Shown here in pieces: positions 42,465 to 54,400 of a DNA stretch of 64,000 nucleotides (positions are counted from its first letter, which is position 1; each line of letters starts with the position of its first letter). Source of the DNA: Lichina pygmaea (lineage: Eukaryota; Ascomycota; Lichinomycetes; Lichinales; Lichinaceae); the NCBI GenBank assembly GCA_963422465.1, contig OY730169.1:744001-808000 (forward strand), read 5' to 3'. Made by a program: the position numbers and the translations under genes. Below the pieces are notes generated by a model. That model did not search any database. It was given only the letters and a program-made list of their open reading frames with translations, and was not told the origin of the DNA.

Positions 42465-42478
42465 TGGCTGTAAAGCTA
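42465..42478 (+). promoter_or_regulatory. LINE4 3' UTR hairpin
   Basis: TGGCT-GTAA-AGCTA, a 5-bp stem with a GNRA-class loop, about 20 bp before the A-rich tail. It is present in every LINE 3' end of the window; LINE5 has TGGCT-CACC-AGCCA. The conserved place and the stem that survives base changes suggest an RNA structure read by the reverse transcriptase. Confidence 0.5.
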
Positions 42479-42510
42479 CTACCAGTGTAAGAATCAAATA
42501 AAAATAAAAT

Positions 42511-42693
42511 TAGCCATGTCAGGTGGCTGGATACCAGGATGTACAAGAACTTCTTTGAGAATTCTTGCAGGTAGAGGGATTTGTGCTGGAATAGATTTTT
42601 GGACAGCCTGGGCATATGATGGCTTGGCTTCTTGTTTGTCCAGCCGCTTGTTGATATTCTCCAGCTCCTGGAAGATTCTGTTGGTGAGGCCAG
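42511..42693 (-). mobile_element. LINE7: inverted ORF1 fragment
   Basis: 183 bp on the minus strand, almost identical to LINE4 ORF1 codons around 87-147 (one obvious difference, at a CpG), directly after the LINE4 tail. The 5' end at 42693 joins element E. It may be what is left of the target LINE into which LINE4 inserted, or a product of an inversion during insertion. No target duplication was found. Confidence 0.75.
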
Positions 42694-44847
42694 TACAGCC
42701 AACCTGTATACCACAAGAAGCTCACACCTCTGTGTTCACTATAACTGAACTGGTTGGAATAGTGTTGGGAGCAATACCACCACTCCAGCCTGAGCCATCA
42801 CTACTCTATTCCAAGCTCCAAGCCAGTGTTGCAGACATAGTCTATTACATTGATGATCTGTTCACAGCCCACAAGGATTTTGAGACGCAGTTCTTCTTTC
42901 TTGCACATCACCTCTTCCCCAGGATAGCTTGGGCCAAGCTACACCTAGTGTTTGACAAAATGATCCTTTTCACAGACAAGGTCCAAGTCTTGGGGGACAT
43001 ACATGAGATTGGTGGCTGTACAACAATCAAGAAGGTAAGAACACAGAAGATACTGGACTGGCCAGCACCTCAGAGCCAGGCAGATGTCAGGTTGTTCCTG
43101 GGCACTGTTCAGACCACTCAGAGGTGGGTAAAGAGCTTTGTGGAGATAGCCAGACCACTGCAACATCTCACTGGGAACATTGACTGGAGATAGAGGGAAT
43201 CTGAAGAGCTCTTGTTTCAGCTTTTGAAATACTGGAGTGCAACAACAGTCGCCATGTTTGGTTGGAACCCAAAGAGCCCAGTAAGAATGTACACAGATGC
43301 CTCCAAGTTTGCTGGTAGCTGTTTCATCAGTCAAATTCAGAATAGCAAAGAAAGACTATTGTGGTATGACTCCTTCACCTTTACTTTGACAGAGAGACAC
43401 TACAACATGTACAAGAGGGAACTCCAGGCAATAGTAGTCTTCACCATCAAGTTCTGTCACTTTCTGGAAGCCAGTGATGTTTCCACAATCTATACAGATC
43501 ACAACCCCCTTACCAGCTTCCTGAACAGTGATACTCATAAGGACATCTTTGCAAGATAGACCACAAAGCTACAACTTCTCAATGTCTGTCTGGAGTATAT
43601 CAAAGATAAAAAGAACAAGACTGCTGATAGGCTGTCTAGGACTATATTTGAAGATCTTGATTGCACACCCAACACCTTGGTGGAGAAAGTGTCAAGAGAA
43701 GTTAATAAGACCCCAGACACTCAGTGGTTCTGGAAATCAGGCAAAGGTGGGTATAAGCACATGCTGAGAAAGCTCACCAAAGAACATGAGAAGTGTGAGG
43801 CTGAGGAGCTGTCACACATCTACCCAGTGGGCCGGGTTTTCTTTTCAGAGGTGGCAGAGGCAGCACCAGTGGAACCACACACCCAGAACCCCTGGAAGAC
43901 ATCAGACTGGTATAAGGATGTAGTCAAATACATCTCCACACAGACTCTACCAGAGGATCTGGATGACAGTGAAAGGTGGGTACTGTGGAAGAAAGCAAGT
44001 CTGTACTGAATGGATAAGGCTCAGGGATCCCTCCTACACCAGTACCATGGATGGTGGACAAGGTGTATACTCCTAGATGAGGTGGCACCCCTTCTGGAGC
44101 AGGTTCACAACAAGAGCAGCCACTTCTTGTCCCAGATCATGCTGGATCACCTCAAGAACTGAGTCTATTAGCCCATGATGCTCAGGGATACCAAAAAGTA
44201 TGTTCAGGGCTGCCTACAGTGCACCAGGTTTGCCAATTCACATGTCACCCAAACACTTTCACTGGTGGAGGTGTGGCAACTATTCCAGCTTTTAGAGATA
44301 GACTATGTTGGGCTATTTCCATGAAGTCAGACAGGCAATGCCTACATCCTACATGTTATTGATTACTTCTCACATTATTCCTGGACTTTTCTCTTCCCAG
44401 GAGCAGCAGGAGAGAACACTATACAAGGACTGGTCCAGGTCTTCTCTCTATTTTCAGCTCCTGTTGCAATCTATTCAGACATGGGCACACATTTCCAAAA
44501 TAACACTGTCAAAGCCTTCCTGGCTGAGCATGCTGTGTTGTTGATTGATAGCCCAACTGGAGCATCCAACAGTACTGGGATGGTTGAGAGAGCTAATCAC
44601 CTTCTCTGGAAAGCTATTGTTCAGACTGTCAGAGAGCAGATCTCTGAAGCTGCTCAACCTGCGCCAGACTGGGACCAACCTGAGGATTAGGACTTAAGGC
44701 TCTTAACAGCCACCAAGGCACTGAACAAACAGATGATCAGCCACTTGGGGTCCAGCCCTAAAGAGATTCTCTTCAGTGTTAGGCCAACCACACTTGGTCC
44801 CCTGGAATTGGAATACCCACATAAGACAAGATCAGTACTCCTGAGAT
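42694..44847 (+). mobile_element. Element E: divergent Ty3/gypsy pol (fossil)
   Basis: A third gypsy lineage, unlike A, B and C in sequence. It has the second half of a reverse transcriptase with VYYIDDLF, a connection domain (QKILDWPAPQSQADVRLFLG), RNase H (MYTDASKFAGSCF, HYNMYKRELQAIV, IYTDHNPLTSF) and an integrase zinc head and core to 44847, where LINE5 is inserted. It resumes at 55769. The 5' half, including Gag and protease, is not visible here. It is broken at several points and is among the oldest layers of the nest. Confidence 0.78.
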
Positions 44848-44889
44848 TTTTTTTATTTTATTTTATTCTTACTCTGATTTGGCTGGTGA

Positions 44890-45242
44890 GCCATGCAGAA
44901 CTTCTAGATACATACTTTTTTTTCCCAGAAAACCTTTGGAGGAATAAAAACTGAGACTTGGGTAAGACTAGGGAATTATCTGGGAGAATATGCAGTGTCT
45001 GGAGAAAATAAAATCACAGAGATGATAGGTTTTCTGGTAAGAGTTGGTGTGCTAAGTTAAACTGGTCTAGTCTTTTCAAAGACATAAACCAGAGAAGAAA
45101 TTCTTGAAGCACTTTAGACTTTTGAAGTAAAGTAGAGAAATTGTAGGAAAGAAAAGTGGCTTGCTGTCTTTGAGTAAGAAACTTGTTACAAGAGAAAGTG
45201 ATATGTTGAGCAGTCTCTTCTCCAAAACCACAGGAACATAGA
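44890..45242 (-). pseudogene. LINE5 ORF2 C-terminus and 3' UTR
   Basis: Encodes the C-terminal Cys/His motif (CSCGFGEETAQHI...C), then a stretch ending WFMSLKRLDQFNL, then the 3' UTR. It is separated from the rest of ORF2 by C2. Confidence 0.8.
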
Positions 45243-45634
45243 TGTTAAGGCCTAGGCCGGAACAGCCCAGGTAAGCGAGGGAGGAGTGTTAGTCATGCGG
45301 AACAACATCCGACTGGTCCGGTGGACAAGCAGGAGCTAAGCGAGGAGCTCGTCCGGTGGACGAGCAGGAGCTAAGCAAGGAGCTTGTCCACGCAAAAGGA
45401 TGATACCCCTCGAGGAGACCCCCCCTCTTGGGGCATCTGTATAAAGACCCCCCAAAGAGCCTGGAGAGATTAGCTCTCCAGGCTGAACACACAATACGAA
45501 CCCATCGTACTGAGACAATAGCACAGGAGAGTTACTCCACCTGTCTATTCCTCTACCAAGTCCCTGTCTAGAATCCACCCTGCAAAGCAACAGACTGAGC
45601 CACCTTCTGTGTGAACCCAGCCTGGCCTGTAACA
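45243..45634 (+). repeat. 5' LTR of C2
   Basis: A 392-bp LTR: TGTTAAGG...GTAACA. The two-unit inverted-repeat array lies at about 45317-45390 and the TATAAAG box at about 45440-45446. Confidence 0.9.
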
Positions 45635-45672
45635 GTTTCAGCCTCTAACATACAGGACACTGACTTGATACG

Positions 45673-46718
45673 ATGGTGGATCCACAAAGCCCTACCCCTT
45701 CTCAGGCAGCCCAAGCCCAAGCTGCTCAGGCGGCTCAGGCCCAGACTGTCCAGGTGGCACCTATTGTTAACCTACCCCTGAAGCCCTTGAAGGTAGGTGC
45801 CCCGAAGAGGTACAATGGATCCAGGGGAGGACTGGAGTTGTTCTTCTCACAGCTGGAGCTCTACTATGGGTTCAACACAGCCCAGTTCCCGACAGACCAG
45901 GAGAAGGTGCTGTTTGCAGCCTCCTACCTGGAAGGACCAGCCTTCGCTTGGTTCAACGTCTACTTAAGGGATTACCTAGACAATCAGGCAGACCCCAAGG
46001 AGCAAGAAGATAATACCCGACAGGTCATGGGAAGCTTGAAAACCTTTAAGACAGCCATGAGGAAGATGTTTGGGATTCTTGACAAGGAAAAGGATGCGGA
46101 ACGAAAGCTCCAAGCACTGCGGCAAACTGGATCAGCATCAGAATTTGCGGTGAAGTTCCAACAACTAGCAGTGAGGACTCAGTGGGGGGACAGTGCACTA
46201 ACAGCACTATTCTACCAAGGCCTCAAGGAACAAGTCAAGGATGACATTGCGCGAGGAGACCGACCAACCAAGCTCTACAAAATGATCAAGACTGCAGCTC
46301 GCATCAACAACCGACAGTTTGAGAGAGAGCTTGAGAAGTGAGGCAAGCAGACAAAACCATGGGTGAAGAAAAAGCCAACACCTGCCAAAGATAACTACAG
46401 CTTGGTACCCATGGAAATCGATGCAGTGGAATCACAAAAGAAGGAGACATGGAAGTGTTACAACTGTCAGAAAGTGGGCCACCTTGCGGTGAACTGCAGG
46501 AGCAAGAAGAAGAACAAGAAGGGCAAAGGGAAGCAGTTGAACACTACAAGCGCCTGGAAAGGCAGGGAGATAGAGAAGCCCCAGAGAGCCCCCCAAGGCA
46601 CACTGCCCCACAATCACCCTGAGGCAGCACTCCTCAGAGAGGAGGACAACCTCCGACAACACGCCGAAAAACTTGAGAACATGCTCCAAGAAACCTTGGA
46701 CTGCCTTGACAAGGTCTG
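45673..46718 (+). pseudogene. C2 Gag (fossil)
   Basis: It starts 38 bp after the LTR (MVDPQSPTPSQAAQAQ). It has an Ala/Gln-rich start, a capsid-like domain, and a zinc knuckle CYNCQKVGHLAVNC near 46456-46497 followed by a run of lysines. It is almost co-linear with C1. Confidence 0.85.
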
Positions 46719-46946
46719 AAGGAAGGTCGACAGAATCCACTGGGAGGATGACCTGATCTCCGAGTTTGACACAACCAGCTATATAGAGGAACAGGTTGAC
46801 GACGAAGAACCCCAGCCACCACCAGTCCCCAACAAAACTGTCCTTCGACAACAGGACACAACCCTATCAGAAATAGAGGAGGTGCAAGTGCCACAATAAG
46901 TTGACAATACCCTCAGCATCACACAGGTCAGAGACATTGCTGATGA

Positions 46947-49900
46947 TTGCAACCAAGACCTGGGGGAACAATGCACCACCACATGATGCAAACAACATGT
47001 GGTAGAGTGTCAGGCCCAGGGCCTAGGCAGCTCAAAAAACTAGCAGCACTCTTCAAAACTGGGGTTGGAAGAGCAGGCAAAACAACACCCTGGGAGGAAG
47101 GAGTCAAGCTGAGCCTTGACACAACAGCCTGCAGCCCGCACTTTCGCATCAAGATCAGAGTCAATGGGCAGTTGGCTAAAGCCATGATCAACTCTGGTGT
47201 GACTGGCAACTTCATGTCAGAAAGCTTTGCCAGAAGAAACAAGGTTCCAGTCCAAGGCAAGAAAGACCCCTACCAGTTGACAGTAGTGGACGGAACACCA
47301 CTCTCCAAAGACAAGGGACAAGTGATGAAGGAGACCAAGAGCCTGAGACTGAGTGTCCATGGCATGACAATCAGAACAGAGGAATTCGACTTGGTCCGGA
47401 TACTACATGAAGTTATATTGGGACTTCTGTGGTTGGAAAAACAAAACCCAAGGATTGACTGGAGAAGAAGGCAACTAGTCTTTCCAGATAAGACACTGGT
47501 CATGTCAGAACCAGGGGTGATGATTAAAGAAATCTCACTGACACACTGGAAGAAATACCACCAGCACGGGCAGGCCTGTGTGGCCTGGATGAAACCCCGA
47601 ACACAACAACTTTGCACCACGCAAGACACTGTGGGCGAGACTCAGGCACTGCAGTTGCCAAGTGAGTATAAAAGATACCAGGAGATGTTCAAAGAAACAG
47701 TGATCGTGATGCTACTGGAACATCAGAAGTGGGACTACAAGATTCCGCTAGAAGACAGAAAAAAACCCACACACAGCCCTATCTACACTCTGTCAGCAAA
47801 AGAGCTTGAGGCCCTGAGAGACTACCTGGACAAGAACCTAGCGAAAGAGTTCATAAGACTTTCAACATCACCAGCTGGATACCTGATATTGTTTGTGCCA
47901 AAGAAAGATGGCAAACTTCGACTGTGTGTTGATTACTGGTGGCTAAATGTGATTACGGTAAAGAACTGTTACCCACTGCCACTGATATCAGAAATCCAAG
48001 ACTGGATCCAAGGAGCCAAATAGTTCACCAAGTTCGACATTCAAGGCACTTTCAACCTGGTTAGGATGAAAGACGGTGAGGAATGGAAGATAGTCTTTTG
48101 TACAAGGTACAGGCACTACAAGTATACTGTGATGCCATTCGGCCTTACGAATGCACTGGCGACATTCCAATCACTTATTAACACTGTCCTCCAACAATAC
48201 CTGGACATATTTGTCACTGCTTATATTGACGATGTCTTGGTATACACCAATGGAACCTTGGAGGAGTATAAACAGCATGTCAAAACAATCCTACATGCGC
48301 TCCAGAAAGCAGGCATGAGGTTACGCCTTGATAAAAGTGTTTTCCACACGAAAGAAGTGGAATATTTGGGGTCAATCCTGACAATAGAAGGAATCTGAAT
48401 AGACAACACAAAGACGGCAGCAGTACAAGACTGGCCAACACCCAAAAACCTCAAAGAAGTACAATCCTTCCTAGAATTTGCAAACTTCTACTGACAATTC
48501 ATCAAGGACTACTCAAGAACAGCAGCAGCCTTGACAGAGTTAACCAGAAAGAACAAATCTTTCAGGTGGGGGGAGAGCCAACAAGCGGCCTTCCAGGAGT
48601 TGAAGGATAAATTCATCTCCGCACCCATTTTGGCATCATTTGATCCTGAGAAGAGGATCATTCTGGAAACTGATGCCTCGGACCAAGCATTGGGATCCTG
48701 CTTGTGTCAACCAGACGCCGACAACTGCTTACACCCTGTCGCGTATCGATCGAGAAAGTTCTCTGGCCCAGAACTGAGGTATGATGTTCACGACAAAGAG
48801 TTGCTAGCAATTCTTGACGCATTCCAAGAATGGAGGCCTTACTTGGAGGGGGCAAAATACACGGTAGACATGTACTCGGACCACAAGAACTTAGCTTACT
48901 TCACAACAACAAAGAAGCTAAACTGACGACAAGTTCGATGGGCAGAGTTGTTAGCATCATACAACTTCCAAATTCTCTACTGGAAGAGCACTGAAAATGC
49001 TCAAGCGGACACTCTCAGCAGGCGACCAGACCTGATGGATGAGAAAACAACAGAGGAACACCCAATCCTAGCGACAAAAGGACAAACCCTGGTCTATGCC
49101 CAACCCCAACTGGCAACAACAGAAACAAAGGATCCACTTCTTACCCTTGGCCACAAGACAGCAAACAAAAAGGAAATTGTGCCAGAAAGAGCACAAGAGG
49201 AGGTGATCCAGAGGCACTATGACAGGCCTTTGCACAGACACCCCGGGCAAGATAAAACTTTGGAGAAAATCCAAAGGAATTACTGCTTTGACAGAATGAA
49301 GCGCAAGGTGACAGAGTTTATTCGCAACTGTGAACAGTGTGCGAAGAACAAGCCATCAAGACATAAGCTCTATGGGCAGGCACAGCAAATAGACCTACCC
49401 GAGGCACCATGGGAAACTATCACGATGGATTTTGTAGTCAAGTTGCCAAAGTCAACAGACCCAGCAACAAAGGTGGTATACGATAGCATTTTGGTGGTTG
49501 TTGACAAGCTCACCAAATACGCCCACCTGGTCCTGTGGAAAGAGTCAGGAACTGCGAACAAACTTGCGAGTGTCCTACTCAGAGAGCTGGTAAGCCACCA
49601 AGGGCTACCAAAGACAATCATCTCAGATCAAGACAAACTCTTCACCTTGAAATTCTGGAACACGTGGACAAGGCAACTTGGCATTGATACAAGGATGTCA
49701 ACAGTCTACCACCCACAAACTGACAGACAAACTGAGTGGACAAACCAGACAATGGAGCAGTATCTACAACACTACATCAACCACCAGCAGGATAACTGGG
49801 TGGAACTGCTACCAATAGCCCAGTTTGCGTACAACAACCAGCAACATAGTGTGACAGGGACAACACTATTCTTTGCGAACTACGGAAGAAACCCCTGATG

Positions 49901-50434
49901 GCAGGCAACAGCAGGAGGCGATATTGTTGATGTTAGCAAACTTGCTGCTATGCACAAGATGATGAAAACAATGATTGACTGTGCCCAGAACACCACCACC
50001 CACTGATTACACGACAAAAGGTTGAAGGGACCAACCCTGGAAAGGGGGGATAAGGTCTACCTATCAACAAAAAACCTGCACTCAAAGTGACTGAGCAAAA
50101 AGCTGGATCACGTACGAATCAGACCATTCAAAATCAAGAAGCGCACTGGGAAGGTCAACTATCAACTGAGACTACCACAAAAAGCAAGGATACACTGAGT
50201 ATTCCATGTCTTGCTGCTCAAACCAGCACCCAGCAATGCAGAGATTGAGACAGAATAGAACTTCGAGGATAACAAAGAAGAGTACGATGTTGAAAGGATC
50301 CTGGATAGTCGAAGAAACAGACGGAAAACTGAGTACCTGGTGAAGTGGTTAGGATTTGACAAAGAGGAAAATTTGTGGGAACCAACCGAGAACTTCAGCC
50401 CTGCGATGAACCAGAAGCTGGTGGATTACCACTA
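46947..50434 (+). pseudogene. C2 Pol with chromodomain (fossil)
   Basis: Protease, RT (48066-48480, with YIDDVLVYTN), RNase H (48531-48926), integrase (48948-49898, with zinc head NCEQCAKNK and YHPQTDRQTE), GPF-like linker and chromodomain (about 50280-50410, words YLVKWLGF and WEPTENFSP). It is convergent with the opposite-strand ORF, which overlaps its last 40 or so bases. It is broken in several places. Confidence 0.87.
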
Positions 50435-50904
50435 AGCAAACCTGCAGCGACCAGGTCCGACAGAGACAACAGCTTGAGAGAAGCCAAAGTCTCTGAAGAA
50501 AAGATGTCCTCAAAGGACAGTGGAGCAGCAGCCTGACTGGCCTCCTGTTCGCGGATAACACGGAGAGCCTCCTGTTCCTGAGCATCGAGGGATTCCTGAT
50601 CCTTGATGGCGGACAGCTCACAACAGATGGCATCAGCCTCCTTCTGTGAGAGATGACCCAGCTGCCGGCGGAGGCAGATCTGCCAGGGAAGCAACTTTGA
50701 CAATTGGTCATCAGTCTCCCGCAGCTGAGCCTTGAGCTGCTCGCACTCAAGTTCCATCTTCTTCCATTCTGATTCCGAGAGATGAAGGTCGCAGTGACAA
50801 CCTTTCTCAACACACCGACAACAAAAAGATGATGTGGAGCTCACAACACACTTGGCGTGGTCGCAACGACAAGCACCGCATGCAATTTTCGATTCCTTGC
50901 CCAT
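50395..50904 (-). CDS. C2 opposite-strand ORF: Zn2Cys6-like, coiled-coil protein
   Basis: 169 residues, looks whole in this copy, starting MGKESKIACGAC. Residues 9-36 hold C-x2-C-x6-C-x8-C-x2-C-x6-C, the exact spacing of fungal Zn2Cys6 clusters, but with an Asp-His pair where those have basic residues. A heptad-rich coiled coil follows (about residues 43-75, words MELECEQLKAQL and TDDQLSKLL), then an acidic/Leu-rich part (about 100-160) and a Gly/Ser end. A dimeric DNA-binding protein is a reasonable reading; it is not proven. It lies between the chromodomain and the 3' LTR, on the opposite strand, with 124 bp between its ATG and the LTR. Related ORFs: C1, D and B. Some other zinc-binding role is possible. 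Confidence 0.7.
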   Translation of the reverse strand: MGKESKIACGACRCDHAKCVVSSTSSFCCRCVEKGCHCDLHLSESEWKKMELECEQLKAQLRETDDQLSKLLPWQICLRRQLGHLSQKEADAICCELSAIKDQESLDAQEQEALRVIREQEASQAAAPLSFEDIFSSETLASLKLLSLSDLVAAGLLSGNPPASGSSQG

Positions 50905-51028
50905 TTTGCCAATACGACAAGAGAGAAAACTGCGATGATGAGTTCAAGTTGTCTGGCTTTAGTTCATGACAAAAGAGGAGCAGGAACAAAAAGGATCTGG
51001 GGACAGAACCCTTGGAGGGAGAGGATAG

Positions 51029-51420
51029 TGTTAAGGCCTAGGCCGGAACAGCCCAGGTAAGCAAGGGAGGAGTGTTAGTCATGCGGAACAACATCCGACC
51101 GGTCTGGTGGACAAGCAGGAGCTAAGCGAGGAGCTTGTCCGGTGGACGAGCAGGAGCTAAGCGAGGAGCTCGTCCACGCAAAAGGATGATACCCCTCGAG
51201 AAGACTCCCCCCCTTGGGGCATCTGTATAAAGACCCCCCAAAGGGCCCGGAGGGATTAGCTCTCCAGGCTGAACACACAATACAAACCCATCGTACTGAG
51301 ACAATACTACAGGAGAGTTACCCCACCTGTCTATTCCTCTACCGAGTCCCTGTCTAGAATCCACCCTGCGAAGCAACAGACCGAGCCGCCTTCTGTGTGA
51401 ACCCGGCCCGGCCCGTAACA
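51029..51420 (+). repeat. 3' LTR of C2
   Basis: A 392-bp LTR with two perfect inverted repeats in the array (about 51103-51176): GGACAAGC with GCTTGTCC, and GGACGAGC with GCTCGTCC. It is preceded by the purine run GGAGGGAGAGGATAG and followed by the duplication ATAGA. Confidence 0.9.
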
Positions 51421-54400
51421 ATAGAGGGGATTGGAAGTCTGGAACATTTGCTCTGAAAAGAAAGCTGGCTAGTCCTATCCTTGCTGATAGAATCTGCAAG
51501 TAAAGACTAGCTTCAGCTTTTCTCAAGTCTTTGAAAACTTTGAGATTTTTCCTTTGGGGTAGTCTGCAAAATAGCTCCCAGACTGGAGAACACTTCTGTC
51601 TGTTTGCCTGCCATCTGGCTTCCCACTCTTTCTGAAACACTTCTTGAAATTGTTTCTTAGAGTAATCTTGGTTAGTGATTAGTTCTTCTAGCCATCTTGC
51701 TTTCCAGTTAGGTGTGACAGTAGACAGAGACTTTGGAGGTGTTCTCAGAGTAGAAACAAAAACAGTGATCTGGGAAAAGAGCTTATAGAGAAGTGAGGAG
51801 AGAGGATTAGAAGAAGTATTAGAAAAATAGAAAGATTGTAGGAAAGTTGCTGTTCTGAATTTGAAATAAAGATCAAGAGGTGGTAGGAATAGTTCTCCTT
51901 CAATAAGAAATGTAGGAGTAGCTTTGAAGACACCTCCTATAGTTTTTAGACATTTAGTCTGGAAAAGATTTAGAGAAGAAATATTAGAAGGTTTTTTGTG
52001 GGGATTGAACCAGACTCCTACTGCATAGCTGAGAAGTGATCTCAGTATTGCAGTGTAGACAAGTCTAGCAGAGAGAACAGGTAGACCCCATGTAGAAAAA
52101 GTAGTTCTGGAAAGTGCTGAGAAAAACTTGGAAGCTTTCTGTAACATGATTTTCTGGTGTTTTTTCCAGAGAAGCTTGGAATCATAGTGTAGTCCCAGAA
52201 TACGCACTTCTTCCTTAGGCTGTAGTACCACTTCTCCAAGTCTTAGACTGAGCTGAAGATTATCTGTTCTTCTTCTAGAAAAATGGAGAAGTTCATACTT
52301 TTCAGGTGCAAACTTCATTCCATGTTTTCTTGCCCAGTCTAAACACTTGGAGTGAGTAGACTTTAGCTTCAGGAGATTGCTTTTAAGAGAAGAGGAAAAT
52401 GCCAGAAGGTTTGTGTCATCTGCAAAGCCTAGAGCTGATACTCCTTTCTCTGGTGTATGAACAATATTATGAAGATCTGAAATATAGAAAAGAAATAAAA
52501 TAGGAGAGAGAGGTGAACCTTGAGAGACTCCACAGTGTACTGGAAAAAAAGAAGACTCTGAATCATCAAAAACAAGAGAGGTTTTTCTTTGGGTAGTGAA
52601 AGAAAAGATCCAGTTAACAAACCAGCTGGGGATTCCTTTTCTCTCCAGGATTTTCTTGAGAATTTCTGGCAGAACTCTATCATAAGCTCCTGAGATATCC
52701 AGAGAAAGAAGACTGGCTACCATTCCTTCCTTCCAGACTTTTTCAACTTGGGAAGTGAGTAGAAATAGTGCAGACTCAGTTGATCTTTCTTTTCTGAAGC
52801 CCATCTGGATTTCTGGTAGCAGGTTTTCTTTCTCAGCCAGTTCACTTAGCTTTGTGGCTGCCAGAGCTTCCATCAGCTTCCCAATTGTGTTGAGAAGTGC
52901 TATTGGCCTCCAAGCTTTGGCATAGCAATAGGATCTTTTGCTAGGCTTTCTCAAGCATATTGTTCTGGCTGCTTTGTATCTGTCAGGGAAATATTCTAGC
53001 TTCCAGCAGGCTTCCAGAACTTTGGCTATCTTTTCATTGAAAGAGTCTCCTAATACCTTTAGAAATCCGTTGGGTAGAGTGTCTTTCCCAGGAGCTGTAA
53101 AAGGTTTTTTCTTTTTCAAAATATTGTGTATATCTTCTTTGGAGATTTCCTGAGATAGCTGGTGTTGTTGGTGGTTGGCTGGCTGGTCCTGGGATTCTGG
53201 TACTGGCTGGAGAGGTGGAGGGAAGAACTGGGTTTGAATACTTCTACCTTTTCTGTGAAAGTTCTGGCAGTTTCTCCATCTTGCTTTGTGAGCTCTGGAA
53301 CAATTGGAAGTTCTGGTGGTTTGCCAGCTTTTTCTTTCCCCCACTTGGCTACTTTCCAGTGCTTTTGTGTTTCAGCCAAGTTCTGGAGTTGTTCTCTGAA
53401 TATCTTTCTTTTAGCATTCTTGATCAGGTGTTTCTTTTCCTTTATTACCTTTTCAAGTTTGTAGACTGGTTCTTGGTTTTGGAAGACTTTTCTTCTTAGT
53501 TTTCTTTCCTCTTTAATTTTCTCTTTAATCTCTTGGTTCCACCAGGGAACAGTGTACTTTGAGTCTCTCAGAGTTCTTGTTGTCTTGTCAGCCAGTTCTT
53601 GAAGAGCTTTGTCCAGGTTCTCCAGATAGTTGTCCACTTCCTCTCTGTTAAGTAGTGGTGGAATAGGGGGAAGATTCTTAGCTTCTTTCTTGACTTGGTC
53701 CAGATCTAGTGTTCTCCAGTTTCTTTGGTGGGTTCTGGCTTTCTTTGGTGTTTCCAGACTTAGGATTGTCTGAACTGGTCTGTGGTCTGAACCTGTGTGG
53801 AAGTCTAGGTTAATCTGGGAAGAAATAAAGAAATTAAGAAGTGACATAGAAATAAAAGATAAGTCAATAGCAGAGGAGGGAGGCTCTGCCAGTGTTCTTG
53901 CTCTTGTTGGTGTGAAAGGTGCTATTGCCAGCTCTAGTCCTTGATCATCTGTGAGTTCTTTGAACTTAGTAGCTAGTTCAGAGTAGAGTTGGGAGGATTT
54001 TGACCAGGATGGGTGGTGGAGGTTTGAGTCAGTCAGAAGAATATGTTCTCCTTCTTTCTCCAGTGCCTGGGCCAGTACATCCAGTAGAGCTTCTGCTGAT
54101 ACTCTGTAGTTTTCCTGGCTTGTGGGTGTGAAGTACAGGTTATGTACCCAGAACACTTTTGCTTGCACTCTTATCTCCAGTGATGTTAAATCCTTGCTCC
54201 AGAACACAGGGGTTATAGCTGACCTCTGTATTCTTCTGTTGATTAGAACCAGAGTTCTCCCTAACACTGGGTCTTGAAGAGGGTAGAAGGCTGAGAAGAC
54301 TGTTGAGGTACTTGTTTCCTGGTATGGATTTCTCCATAGTTCTTGAAGTGCAATCAGATCCACTTCCTGGAGTCTGGAGTTAGCTAGTAGGAGATCTTGG

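Larger units (their letters stand above)
37231..42510 (+). mobile_element. LINE4: full-length LINE with two open ORFs
   Basis: A 5.28-kb non-LTR retrotransposon: 5' UTR (37231-37708), ORF1, ORF2, 3' UTR and a tail of TAAAA-type repeats. The 5' end matches the LINE1 5' end (TTCAAGGACCATCA). Both ORFs are open, so the copy may still be able to move. No target duplication is found: the left neighbour is LINE3 and the right one an inverted ORF1 piece, so the flanks have been rearranged. Group: AP-endonuclease LINEs of the Tad/jockey/I type, without a visible RNase H. Confidence 0.92.
45243..51420 (+). mobile_element. Ty3/gypsy chromovirus, family C, copy C2
   Basis: A plus-strand element of 6178 bp inside ORF2 of LINE5, with target duplication ATAGA at 45238-45242 and 51421-51425. 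LTRs are 392 bp each (45243-45634 and 51029-51420), with two inverted-repeat units instead of the three in C1. It has the same parts as C1: Gag, protease, RT, RNase H, integrase, chromodomain and opposite-strand ORF. It is broken, with about ten breaks, fewer than C1, and it is the best-kept member of family C. LTR differences are few and mostly at CpG sites, so the insertion is young. Confidence 0.94.

Noticed and set aside
37231-42693. LINE4 plus inverted piece as a single twin-primed insertion
   Set aside because: The inverted piece lies at the 3' side of a full-length copy and no target duplication flanks the pair, which does not fit twin priming well.
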